Source of the DNA: Streptomyces antioxidans | GTDB lineage: Bacteria; Actinomycetota; Actinomycetes; Streptomycetales; Streptomycetaceae | Assembly (NCBI RefSeq): GCF_000968685.2 | Contig: NZ_LAKD02000043.1 | Coordinates: 62,001-126,000 of the forward strand | DNA length: 64,000 nucleotides | Direction of reading: 5' to 3' | Position numbers and translations under genes: made by a program | Notes under the pieces: generated by a model | Seen by the model: the letters and a program-made list of their open reading frames with translations, nothing else | The model's database searches: none | Told to the model about the DNA's origin: nothing | Part shown: positions 17,590 through 26,476 of the stretch, piece after piece | Position numbering within the stretch: position 1 is the stretch's first letter | Layout: every line of letters begins with the position of its first letter

Positions 17590-17605
17590 ATTGGCAATTG
17601 CCAAT
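17590..17605. promoter_or_regulatory. Perfect 16-bp palindrome upstream of the LAL cassette
   Basis: ATTGGCAATTGCCAAT is its own reverse complement and is A/T-rich against a G/C-rich background. It lies 109 bp before the GTG of the first LAL gene, a natural place for an operator controlling the whole regulator cassette. Confidence 0.6.
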
Positions 17606-17713
17606 GTCTGATCGGGATTGATCGTCGTTGGCGCGCTCGTGTAGCCTGCGGAACGCGGCACTAGCACACTTTTCCGAAGTTCTTCGCATTTTGTGGCTCG
17701 AGGAGGCTGCGTG

Positions 17714-20611
17714 GTGGACCGGAAAGCGGATTCCGGTTTACCCGGCGCACTGGTGGGCCGCGCCGCCGAACTCGCCGCGCTGGCCGCCCACGCGGAGGCC
17801 GCCCACAGGGGCCGCTCCGGTCTGGTGGTCCTGTCCGGTCCGGCCGGAATCGGCAAGACCAGCCTGCTGCGGGCCTTCCTCGACGGCCATGCCTGCCAGA
17901 AGATGACCGTGCTGCACGGCGTCTGCGGCGAAGTGGAGGCCGGTGCCGGATACGGCGGCGTACGTGCCCTCTTCGGAAGCCTCGGGCTCTCGGCCGAGGA
18001 CGCCCAGGACTCCCCGCTGCTGCGCGGCAGCGCCCGCCGCGCCCTGCCCGCACTCAGCCCCCGCCCCGGCGAGGAGGGGCCGCCCACGGCCGCCAGTGTC
18101 TACCCGGTGCTGCACGGCCTGTACTGGCTCACCGCCAATCTGATGACCCAGGGCCCCCTCGTGCTGGTCCTGGACGATGTGCACTGGTGCGACGAGCGCT
18201 CCCTGCGCTGGGTCGACTTCCTGCTGCGCCGGGCCGACCAACTGCCGCTGCTGGTGGTGCTCGCCCAGCGCAGCGAGGTGGAACCGGTCGCCCCCGCGGC
18301 TCTTGCGGACATCCACGCCCAGCCGCGCTCCGCGGTGATCCGCCTCGACCCGCTGACCGACGCCGAAGTGGCCGAAATGGCCCACCAGGTCTTCACCGTC
18401 CCCGTCGCACCCTCATTCGCCGAGCGCGCCACCGCCGTCTGCGGCGGCAATCCGCTGACCGTCGCCCGGCTGCTGCGCGAGCTGCGGGCCAAGGGCGTGG
18501 CGCCCGACGAGAGTGGCATCCACGAGATCGACGAGGTCGGGAGCTGTGTGGTCGCCCAGTCCGTGCGGGCCCTCTTCGACGCCCGGCCCGGCTGGGTCCG
18601 TGACGTGGCCACCGCCGTCGCGGTGCTCGGCGAGGAGGACGCGGAGCACATCGGCGCGCTGGCCGGAGTGCCCGCGGCCCGCGTCGCGGAGGCGGTGCAG
18701 CAGCTGCGGGAGGCCGAGGTGATGGCGCCCGACCAGGCGGACCTGGCCCATGACGTGGTGCGCTCCGCGGTGCTCGAGGCCGCCGGGGAGGAGCGGCTGG
18801 CCGAGCTGCGTGCCAGGGCGGCCCTGCTGCTGAGCGATGCCGGGCGGCCCGCGGAGGAGGTCGCCAACCAGGTGCTGCTGGTGCCCGGCACCCCCCAGCC
18901 GTGGATGGGCTGGGTGCTCCGGGAGGCCGCCGCCCAGGCCGAGCACCGCGGCGCCCCCGAGGCCGCCGCCCGCTATCTCTACCGGGTTCTGGAGGCGGAG
19001 CCGGACAGCCTGTCGGCCCATGTCCCGCTCGCCAAGGCGCTCGCGGAGATCAACCCCGCCGAGGCCATCCGGCTGCTCAAGCGGGCGCTCTCGCTGGCCA
19101 CCGACATCCGCACCAAGGCGCCCATCGCCGTGCAGTTCGGACTCACCTGCCTCACCGTCCAGCAGTCACCGGCCGCCGTACGGGTGCTCAGCGAGGTGCT
19201 CGACGAGCTCGAGGCCGAGCTGGGCCCTGACCCCGATCCGCGCGACCGCGAGCTGCGCACCCTCGTCCAATCGACGCTGCTGATCAGCGGATCCGACGAG
19301 AAGGCCACGATCCACACGGTCCGGGAGCGCTTCGCGCGCATCCCCGAACCCGCCGGGGACACCCCCGCCCAGCGCCAGATGCTCGCCATGATGACGGTCC
19401 TGTCCGCGATGGAGGGCCGCTCGGCGGGGCGGGCGGTGGGGCAGGCCCGCCGCGCGCTGAGCTCCGCGGACCGGCTCGACAACTGGTCGCTGCTCTTCTC
19501 CGCGTTCACCCTCGGCCTGGCCGATGAGATCGAGGAGGCGATGGCGGCCCTGGAGCACGCGCTGCGCCACGGCCAGGACAACGCCGCGGTCTGGTCGTAT
19601 GTGATCACCCTGTCCTACCGCGCCCAGCTGCTGCACGGCGTCGGTGCGATCCCCGACGCCCTCGCCGACGCCCAGACCGCCGTCGAGATCATCGGTGAGG
19701 AGCGCTGGAGCGCCAATGTGACCATGCCGCAGACCGCGCTCGCGACGATCCTGATCGACCGGGGCGAACCGGAGCGGGCCGAGGAGCTGCTGGCCGCCGT
19801 CACCCGGCCGAACCTGGACGGGTTCGTCATGGAGTACCACTCGTATCTCATGGCCCGCGCCCGGGCCCGCTGGGCGCTCGGCGACAGCGCCACCGCGCTG
19901 CGGCTGCTGCTCGACTGCGGCGCCTCCCTGGAGGAGTCCGGTTTCGCCAACCCGGTGTTCCTGCCCTGGTGGGCCGAGGCGGCCTGTGTGCTGGCGGCGG
20001 AGAAGCGGGCGGACGAGGCGCGGGACCTGGTCGAGCACGGCGCCGAACTGGCCCGCCGCTGGAGCACCCCGCGCGCCTTCGGACTCGCCGCCCTCGCCCG
20101 CGGGGTGACCACCCCCGGCGAGGAGGGCATCGCCCAACTCACCGGGGCGGTCGAGCACTTCTCCGGGTCGCCCGCCCGCTCCGAGCACGCCAGGGCCGAG
20201 TTCCTGCTCGGCGGGGCGCTGCTGGACGCGGGGCGGCCGCGCGAGGCCAGGGAGCGGCTGCGCTCGGCCGTCGACCTCGCGCAGGGCTGCGGTGCGCTCG
20301 CGCTCGCGAGGGACGCCCGGAACCGGCTGGTGGCCGCGGGCGGCCGGATGCGCGAGATCACCGCCTCACCCGTCGACCTGCTCACCGGCACCGAGCACAA
20401 GGTGGCCCAGATGGCCTCGCACGGGGCGGGCAACCGTGAGATCGCCGAGTCGCTGTTCGTCACCGTACGCACCGTGGAGACCCATCTCACCAGCGTTTAC
20501 CGGAAGCTGAGCGTCGGTCAGCGCGGAGAGCTGTCCTCGGTGCTGAACACCCCGAGCCTTCCCGACCCACAGGCCCCCGCGTGGGTCTTCGCCTCACGCG
20601 GCCGGCGCTGA
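17714..20611 (+). CDS. LAL-family LuxR regulator 1 (polyene-cluster NysRI/AmphRI type)
   Basis: This 965-residue LAL protein has an N-terminal AAA/NB ATPase with intact Walker A GPAGIGKT (42-49) and Walker B LVLVLDDVHWCD. A long helical-repeat middle follows. It ends in a LuxR helix-turn-helix (LLTGTEHKVAQMASHGAGN, EIAESLFVTVRTVETHL). It is the first of three tandem LAL genes followed by a PAS-LuxR gene, the order seen in nystatin/amphotericin-type loci. GTG 17714 is 7 nt after AGGAGG; GTG 17711 is also possible. Codon 9 is TTA (17738-17740), read only by the bldA tRNA, which implies late or developmental translation. The 16-bp palindrome upstream may be its operator. Confidence 0.88.
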   Translation: MDRKADSGLPGALVGRAAELAALAAHAEAAHRGRSGLVVLSGPAGIGKTSLLRAFLDGHACQKMTVLHGVCGEVEAGAGYGGVRALFGSLGLSAEDAQDSPLLRGSARRALPALSPRPGEEGPPTAASVYPVLHGLYWLTANLMTQGPLVLVLDDVHWCDERSLRWVDFLLRRADQLPLLVVLAQRSEVEPVAPAALADIHAQPRSAVIRLDPLTDAEVAEMAHQVFTVPVAPSFAERATAVCGGNPLTVARLLRELRAKGVAPDESGIHEIDEVGSCVVAQSVRALFDARPGWVRDVATAVAVLGEEDAEHIGALAGVPAARVAEAVQQLREAEVMAPDQADLAHDVVRSAVLEAAGEERLAELRARAALLLSDAGRPAEEVANQVLLVPGTPQPWMGWVLREAAAQAEHRGAPEAAARYLYRVLEAEPDSLSAHVPLAKALAEINPAEAIRLLKRALSLATDIRTKAPIAVQFGLTCLTVQQSPAAVRVLSEVLDELEAELGPDPDPRDRELRTLVQSTLLISGSDEKATIHTVRERFARIPEPAGDTPAQRQMLAMMTVLSAMEGRSAGRAVGQARRALSSADRLDNWSLLFSAFTLGLADEIEEAMAALEHALRHGQDNAAVWSYVITLSYRAQLLHGVGAIPDALADAQTAVEIIGEERWSANVTMPQTALATILIDRGEPERAEELLAAVTRPNLDGFVMEYHSYLMARARARWALGDSATALRLLLDCGASLEESGFANPVFLPWWAEAACVLAAEKRADEARDLVEHGAELARRWSTPRAFGLAALARGVTTPGEEGIAQLTGAVEHFSGSPARSEHARAEFLLGGALLDAGRPREARERLRSAVDLAQGCGALALARDARNRLVAAGGRMREITASPVDLLTGTEHKVAQMASHGAGNREIAESLFVTVRTVETHLTSVYRKLSVGQRGELSSVLNTPSLPDPQAPAWVFASRGRR

Positions 20612-20657
20612 CGCGCGCACGGCGGTTCGGTGCCAGATCGACGACCCGCCCCAGGCA

Positions 20658-20663
20658 TATAGT
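20658..20663 (+). promoter_or_regulatory. Candidate -10 box for a leaderless LAL2 transcript
   Basis: TATAGT lies 6 nt before the ATG of LAL2 in a 58-bp gap that has no ribosome-binding site. This suggests a separate promoter giving a leaderless message inside the regulator cassette. No clear -35 is visible. Confidence 0.4.
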
Positions 20664-20669
20664 CACACC

Positions 20670-23426
20670 ATGCAGCTCAACGGGCTCCCGTTCCCCGGCC
20701 GTGAACGAGAGCAGGCCACGCTTGCCCAGACCGTCGCCGAACTCGGCCGGGGCCGCTCCTCGGTGGTGACACTGGTCGGCAGGCCCGGCTACGGACAGGG
20801 CCGCCTGCTGAACCTCGCCGCCCGGCTGGCCGAGGACAAGGGCTTCCGCGTACTGCGCGCCAAGGCGACCCCCGGTGAGCGCGATGTGCGCTACGGCGTG
20901 GTGGGACAGCTGCTGGCCCCGATGGACGGACTCACCGGCGGCTCGGTCAAGGCCCTGACCGGACTGGGGCCCGAGCGGCGCTTACCGGGCCTGACCGAGT
21001 TGCTGCGGACCGCCCGGGAGCGGCCCACACTGCTGGTCGTCGACGATGTGGATTGGCTGGACCCGGCCTCGCTGCGCTGGTTCGGGGCGCTCATACGGCG
21101 GCTGTCGGACGCCCGGATCGCCCTCCTGGCGAGCGGCACCGGGCGGCTCCGCCCCGGTGCGTGCCCCCTGTCCACCGCGCCACAGCAGGTGATCACCCGG
21201 GAATGCGAACTGGCCCCGCTCGCCCCGCGCGACGTGGCCGCCACGGTCGCGCTGATCTGCGGCCGACCCGGCGACAACGCCTTCATCTCCGCCGCCCTGG
21301 AGACGAGCGCGGGCAACCCCGAGGTGCTGTCCGAGACACTGCGCCGCTTCACCAGGCACGGCTATGCGCCGGTCGCCGCGCGAGTGCCGGAACTGTCCAC
21401 CCTCAGCGAGGCCGTGGGCGGTGAACACGCCGTCCGGGTGCTCGGAGGGCTGTCCGACACGGCCGTCGCGCTCGTCCGCGCGCTCGCCGTCTGCGGCGAT
21501 CTGCTGGACCTTGCCCTGCTGTACGCGCTCGCGGGGCCCCGCGCCGCGAGCGAACCCGGACTGCCGGAAGTGCTCCAGGAGAGCGGGCTCGCCATCGCCT
21601 CCGGGACCGGGCTCCGGCTGAGCCAGCCCGAGGCACGCAGCTGGATCCTCGCCGAGATGCCCGGCGAGGAGCGGGCCGAACTCCACGCCCGAGCCGCCGA
21701 GTTGGCCTACCGGGCGGCCGTGGCCGACGAGGACATCGCCCGGCTGCTGCTCGCCGCCCGCCCGGTCGACGAGCCCTGGGTGATCCCCGTGCTCCGCCGC
21801 ACCTGCGCCGCCGCACTGCGCGCGGGCCGGACCACCCAGGCGATCGCCTGTCTGTCGCGGGCGCTGGAGGAGCCGCTGGACCCGGAGCCGCACGCGCGGC
21901 TGGGCCTCGAACTCGCCGCCATCGAGGTGCTGGCCGCCCCCGAGGCCGCCGGCCGCCGGCTGGCGGAGATCATCCGCAGCGGGGACGGCGGGTCGGGGCG
22001 GATCCGGGTGCGCGCCGCCGACCTCGGACTCTCCCGCGGTGACGACAAGGCGCTGCGCCGTGCGATCGTCGAGGTGCTGCCCTCGACCGACGGCCCGGAA
22101 CGGGGGGCGCTGGCCGGGCTGTTCTGGCTCACCGAGTCCGACGGGCAGGACGACACCGATCTGATCCCGGAGGCGATCCCGCCGCTGCCCGACGACCCCA
22201 GCTGCCCGGTACAGGCCGCGGCGCGCGCCTGGCGGCTGGCGCTGCGCGGGGCGGACCTGCCCACCGCCCGGGCACTGGCCCACCGGGTCTTCACCCTGGA
22301 CGGCGGCGCGGGTGCCCTGATCCTGCCCCGGCTCACCGCCGCCCGTACCCTGCTGCTGACCGACGACCTGGACGAGGCCGAGGTCCGGCTGGACGTCCTC
22401 CACACCGATCTGCGCCGGCGGCACGCCCGCGCCGCCGCCGCCCAGGTCCTGGCCGTCCACGGCGAGCTGAACCTGCGGCGCGGCCGGCTCGACATGGCAG
22501 AACGGGACGTGGCCGCCGCCGAGCGGTCGCTGCCCCGCTCCCTCTGGCACCGCCATACCGTCCCGTATCTGCTGGCCGTCCGGATCCTCATCGCCCTGGA
22601 GAACGGCGACCTCGGCCCGGCCGGTGCGCTCGCGGCCGCCTCCGCCCCCGCCGAGTCGCGCGAGGGCGCCTCCTGGGGCTTTCTGCTCTTCGCCAGGGCG
22701 CTGGTGGCCGTCAAGGACGACCGGCTGCCGGAGGCGGTGGAGCTGTTCCGGGCCACCGGCAGATGGCAGTTGGGCCGCGGGCGGATCAACCCCGCCCTGA
22801 TGCCGTGGCGTTCGATGGCCGCCCGGGTCCACGACGTCCTCGGCGACCACGAGGAGGCCAGGCGGCTCGCCGACGAGGAGCTCGCGCTGGCCCGGCTGTG
22901 GGGCGCCCCCAACACGCTCGGCTGGGCCCAGCTGGGCGCCGGCCGGGTGGCCCGCGAGGGGCGGGTCGAGCGGCTGCGCGAGGCGGTGGCCACCCTGCGC
23001 GCCACCCCGGCCAGGCTCGCCTACGCGGGGGCCTTGCTGGAGCTGGCCACCGCAGAACTCGACAGTGGGAACCCGAGTGCCGCGACCCCCCTGGTGGCCG
23101 ACCTGTTCACCTTCGTCATCGCCCACCGGCCCGCCAGCAAGCTGGTCGAGAAGGTGCGCGAACTGGCCGAGCGGACCGGGCCCTCCGCCGTCCGCGGCCG
23201 CGTCCCGCATCCGGCGTGGGCGACGCTGACCGAGCCCGAGCAGCGCACCGCCTCCCTGGTCGGACTCGGCCATGGCAACCGGGAGATAGCCGAAACCCTC
23301 TCCGTTAGCAGACGCACCGTGGAGCTGAGGCTCAGCGGTGCGTACCGAAAGCTGGGGATCGGCGGTCGCGCGGAGCTGATCGAGCTGCTGCGGGCGGCGC
23401 AGGGAGGCGGAATCGATGTTGCTTGA
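20670..23426 (+). CDS. LAL-family LuxR regulator 2, degenerate Walker A
   Basis: This 918-residue LAL regulator has an N-terminal ATPase-like domain, a helical-repeat middle and a C-terminal LuxR helix-turn-helix (LTEPEQRTASLVGLGHGN, EIAETLSVSRRTVELRL). The Walker A position reads GRPGYGQGR (37-45), with no P-loop Lys or Thr/Ser, so normal ATP hydrolysis is doubtful. Walker B PTLLVVDDVDWLD is kept. Codon 105 is TTA (20982-20984), giving bldA dependence. The 3' end overlaps the start of LAL3 by 11 nt. No Shine-Dalgarno precedes the ATG and a -10-like TATAGT lies 6 nt upstream. It is probably a paralogue of NysRII/AmphRII-type proteins. Confidence 0.87.
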   Translation: MQLNGLPFPGREREQATLAQTVAELGRGRSSVVTLVGRPGYGQGRLLNLAARLAEDKGFRVLRAKATPGERDVRYGVVGQLLAPMDGLTGGSVKALTGLGPERRLPGLTELLRTARERPTLLVVDDVDWLDPASLRWFGALIRRLSDARIALLASGTGRLRPGACPLSTAPQQVITRECELAPLAPRDVAATVALICGRPGDNAFISAALETSAGNPEVLSETLRRFTRHGYAPVAARVPELSTLSEAVGGEHAVRVLGGLSDTAVALVRALAVCGDLLDLALLYALAGPRAASEPGLPEVLQESGLAIASGTGLRLSQPEARSWILAEMPGEERAELHARAAELAYRAAVADEDIARLLLAARPVDEPWVIPVLRRTCAAALRAGRTTQAIACLSRALEEPLDPEPHARLGLELAAIEVLAAPEAAGRRLAEIIRSGDGGSGRIRVRAADLGLSRGDDKALRRAIVEVLPSTDGPERGALAGLFWLTESDGQDDTDLIPEAIPPLPDDPSCPVQAAARAWRLALRGADLPTARALAHRVFTLDGGAGALILPRLTAARTLLLTDDLDEAEVRLDVLHTDLRRRHARAAAAQVLAVHGELNLRRGRLDMAERDVAAAERSLPRSLWHRHTVPYLLAVRILIALENGDLGPAGALAAASAPAESREGASWGFLLFARALVAVKDDRLPEAVELFRATGRWQLGRGRINPALMPWRSMAARVHDVLGDHEEARRLADEELALARLWGAPNTLGWAQLGAGRVAREGRVERLREAVATLRATPARLAYAGALLELATAELDSGNPSAATPLVADLFTFVIAHRPASKLVEKVRELAERTGPSAVRGRVPHPAWATLTEPEQRTASLVGLGHGNREIAETLSVSRRTVELRLSGAYRKLGIGGRAELIELLRAAQGGGIDVA

Positions 23427-26226
23427 ACGGGAGGCCGAGCTGGCGCGGGTCGCCGAGGCCCTGCGGGACGCGGCGGCGGGGGACTCCGCACTGCTGTTGC
23501 TCACCGGCCCCCTGGGCACCGGCCGGACCGCGCTGCTGCACCAGCTGCCGATGCTCGCCGAGGGCGAGAAGGTCAGGGTCCTGCGCGCCAACGCCGCGCC
23601 GATGGAGCAGGACTTCGACCTCGGCGTGGTCCGCCAGCTCTTCGACAGCCTGCTCACCGGCGCCCCGGAAGAGCTCCGGGGGCAGCGCATCGAGACCGAT
23701 GCCGACCTCTGCCGGACGGTCTTCTCCGACGACGCCCCGCCGCTCGACGACAACGGGGCCGTCACCATCCCCGAGGAGGCGCTGTACGGCCTGCGCTCGG
23801 TGCTGGCCACCGCCGGTGCCGAACGCCCGCTGCTCATCCTCGTGGACGATCTCCAATGGGTCGACACCCCCTCGCTGCGCTGGCTCGCCTTCCTCGTCAA
23901 GCGGCTGCACGGGCTGCGCGCCGTGGTCGTCTGCGCGCTGCGGGACGGCTACCGGCGCCCCGGGGACCCCCTGCTGCGGGAGATCGTCGAGGCGGCGCGG
24001 CGGGTGCTGCGCCCCGCGCCGCTGTCGCTGGGCGCCACCAAGGAAGTGATCCTCGAGCAGTTCGGCGTGCCGGGGGACGAGGAGTTCGCCCGCGCCTGCC
24101 ACGAGAGCTCCGCGGGCAATCCGCTGTTCCTGAAGTCGGTGCTCGCGGACCTGGCCGTGCGCGGCCACCGCCCCACCGCGGAACACGCCGAGACGGCCCG
24201 CTCGCTGCGCCCCGCCCAGCTGCGGGAGCGGCTGGCCAGCTCGCTGCGCGCCCAGCCCCGGCCCCCGCGCGACCTGGCCGCGGCCATCGCGGTCCTCGGC
24301 GCCCAGGCCGGGCCCGACCTGCTGGGCCGGCTCGCCGGGCTGGACCGGATCGGCTTCCTCGCCGCGCTGCGCGACCTTCACCAGCTGGGTCTTGTCGCCT
24401 CCGAGCAGGAGCCGCGCTTCCTCCACCGGGTGGTGCGGGACGCGGTCGAGTCCTCGATGACCGTGGCCGAACGGGAGCGGCTGCACGACGCCGCGGCGGC
24501 CCTGATGTACCACAACGGGCGCCCCGCCGAGATCGTCGCCGCCCAGCTGCTGGCCGTCACCAGCTCCGACCACCCCTGGGCGGTGGAGGTGCTGCGGGCC
24601 GCGGCGGACACCGCGCTGCGCCGCGGTGCGCCCCGCACCGCCGCCCGCTATCTGCGCCGCGCCCTCCTGGACGGCTCGCTGACCGGGGAGGGCCGGGCCC
24701 GGCTGCTGATCGATCTGGCCACCGCGGAGCGCGGCTTCGACCCGGCCGCCTGTGAACGCCATATCTCCCAGGCGATCCCCCTGCTGACCACGCCCAGGCT
24801 CCGGGCCGCCGCGGCCCTGCGGATCTCCCCCACCATCGTCGGCCTGGGGCCCCCGTCGGTCATCGACCTGCTGCACCAGGTCGCCGAGGACCTGGGACCG
24901 GCCGCCTCGCTCGAGGGCACGGCGCGCGACGTGGCGCTGCGGCTCGAGGCCCGGCTGCGGCACGCCGGACACGAGGACCCGGCGGAGCTGGCCACGTCGG
25001 TCGAGCGGCTGTCGGCGCTGGGGGAGGAGTCACCGCTGATCACCTCCGCCGAGCGCGAGCTGACGGCGGTGCTGCTCAACGCGGCGGTGCTCACCGCCCG
25101 ATGGCCCGCGGCCGAGGTCTCCCGGCTGGCCAACCGCATCCTGGAGCGCGAACCGGCCACCTCCGACCAGGTCCACACCCCGCTGCCGCTGGTGGTGATC
25201 GGGCTGGTGGCCGCCGATTCGGTGCGCGGGATCAGCTCCTGGCTGGCGATGGAGCAGCAGACCCGGCGGCAGGGCGGCACGGTCGTGGACGCGCTGGTCA
25301 ACGTCCAGCAGGCCATGGTGCTCAGCGCCCGCGGCCGCGCGGCCCAGGCGCGTGAGTACGCCGAGCGTGCCGTGCGGCTGGCCGAGGTGCACTGGCAGGA
25401 GACCGGGATCGTCGCCACCCTCGCCCTCACCCGGGTCGCCCTGGACCTCCAGGACTCCGCGCTGATCGAGCGGATTCTGGACGGCCCCGGGCGGCGCCGC
25501 TCCTCCAGCCTGGCCCTGACCGCCGCGCTGCAGTTCGTCAAGGCGGCGCAGGACGCCGAGCAGGGCCGCTGGTCAAGCTCCCTGGAAACGCTGCTGGCCT
25601 GCGGCCGGCAGTTGGAGGCGTCGGGCTGGCGCAATCCCGTGCTCTTCTCCTGGCGGCCCTGGGCGGCCGACCTCCACCGGCGGGTCGGCGACCCCTGCGC
25701 GGCCGGGGCGCTGGCCGATGAGGAGCTGCTGCGGGCGACGGAATGGGGCGCTCCGGTGGCGCTGGGGCGCGCGCTGCGGGTGAAGGCCCGGCTGAGCGAC
25801 GGTGACCAGGGGGTGCGGCTGCTGCACGAGTCGGTCGACGTCCTGCGCGCCTCGGCCAATGAACTGGAACTCGCCCGCACCCTCCTGCAGCTGGGTAAGC
25901 GGCTGAGGCCGGGCGGCGGCGAGGCGGCGGCGGTACTCCGGGAGGCCGCGGCCCTGGCCTCGGCGTGCGGGGTGCCACGGCTGGTCGAGCGGATCCGGGC
26001 GGCGGACGGCAGCGGTGCGGCGGCCGCCGCACCGGAGGCGACCCTCACCCGTACCGAACGCACCGTGACCTCCCTCGTCGGACGCGGGCTGACCAACCAG
26101 GAGGTCGCGGCCGAGCTGGGGGTGAGCTCCCGGGCCATCGAGAAGCACCTGACGAGTTCCTATCGCAAGCTGGGCGTCTCCGGGCGGCGCGAGCTCATCG
26201 AGATGCTGCCTCGCATGCATTCGTGA
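23416..26226 (+). CDS. LAL-family LuxR regulator 3, Walker A Lys replaced by Arg
   Basis: This 936-residue LAL regulator has an N-terminal ATPase with GPLGTGRT (31-38), where the invariant Lys is Arg, and Walker B LLILVDDLQWVD. A helical-repeat middle follows. The C-terminal LuxR helix-turn-helix reads LTRTERTVTSLVGRGLTN, then EVAAELGVSSRAIEKHL. It overlaps LAL2 by 11 nt, so translation is coupled. I saw no TTA codon. It matches the third LAL of polyene loci in position and size. DNA binding is likely; ATP use is uncertain because of the Lys-to-Arg change. Its targets are unknown. Confidence 0.87.
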   Translation: MLLEREAELARVAEALRDAAAGDSALLLLTGPLGTGRTALLHQLPMLAEGEKVRVLRANAAPMEQDFDLGVVRQLFDSLLTGAPEELRGQRIETDADLCRTVFSDDAPPLDDNGAVTIPEEALYGLRSVLATAGAERPLLILVDDLQWVDTPSLRWLAFLVKRLHGLRAVVVCALRDGYRRPGDPLLREIVEAARRVLRPAPLSLGATKEVILEQFGVPGDEEFARACHESSAGNPLFLKSVLADLAVRGHRPTAEHAETARSLRPAQLRERLASSLRAQPRPPRDLAAAIAVLGAQAGPDLLGRLAGLDRIGFLAALRDLHQLGLVASEQEPRFLHRVVRDAVESSMTVAERERLHDAAAALMYHNGRPAEIVAAQLLAVTSSDHPWAVEVLRAAADTALRRGAPRTAARYLRRALLDGSLTGEGRARLLIDLATAERGFDPAACERHISQAIPLLTTPRLRAAAALRISPTIVGLGPPSVIDLLHQVAEDLGPAASLEGTARDVALRLEARLRHAGHEDPAELATSVERLSALGEESPLITSAERELTAVLLNAAVLTARWPAAEVSRLANRILEREPATSDQVHTPLPLVVIGLVAADSVRGISSWLAMEQQTRRQGGTVVDALVNVQQAMVLSARGRAAQAREYAERAVRLAEVHWQETGIVATLALTRVALDLQDSALIERILDGPGRRRSSSLALTAALQFVKAAQDAEQGRWSSSLETLLACGRQLEASGWRNPVLFSWRPWAADLHRRVGDPCAAGALADEELLRATEWGAPVALGRALRVKARLSDGDQGVRLLHESVDVLRASANELELARTLLQLGKRLRPGGGEAAAVLREAAALASACGVPRLVERIRAADGSGAAAAAPEATLTRTERTVTSLVGRGLTNQEVAAELGVSSRAIEKHLTSSYRKLGVSGRRELIEMLPRMHS

Positions 26227-26367
26227 ACGGCGCGTTAACGGCGATAATTGGACGCTGTTTGACGAGGATTCGTGAACCGACCGTACCGGACCACCGAAGG
26301 GGTGGGGTGCGGACCGAACCTTCGCTGCACCCCACCACGGGATTGGGTGGCGACACCCCTGTTGACG

Positions 26368-26397
26368 TTGACTTCCATACCTGCGGATCCCTAGTCT
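26368..26397 (+). promoter_or_regulatory. Candidate promoter of the PAS-LuxR gene with a half PimM-like box
   Basis: TTGACT (26368-26373) and TAGTCT (26392-26397) are 18 bp apart. Between and over them lies CTGCGGATCCCTAG (26381-26394). It resembles the reported PAS-LuxR target CTVGGGAWWTCCCBAG, with one mismatch and a centre shorter by 2 bp. Confidence 0.45.
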
Positions 26398-26417
26398 CCA
26401 TTCTGAAATGAACATTT

Positions 26418-26443
26418 GAAATTGAATATAGGTATTCAATTTC
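26418..26443. promoter_or_regulatory. 26-bp A/T-rich inverted repeat upstream of PAS-LuxR gene
   Basis: Arms GAAATTGAATA (26418-26428) and TATTCAATTTC (26433-26443) are exact reverse complements around TAGG. It lies just downstream of the candidate promoter and 33 bp before the start codon. The base composition is very unusual for this genome. It is likely an operator or a 5'-leader hairpin. Confidence 0.65.
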
Positions 26444-26476
26444 GAATACTGAGAATTCGGAAGGGATGGCAGTCCC

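Noticed and set aside
20982..23900. 972-codon minus-strand frame opposite LAL2/LAL3
   Set aside because: Antisense to conserved LAL domains, with no recognisable motif; typical GC-rich mirror frame.
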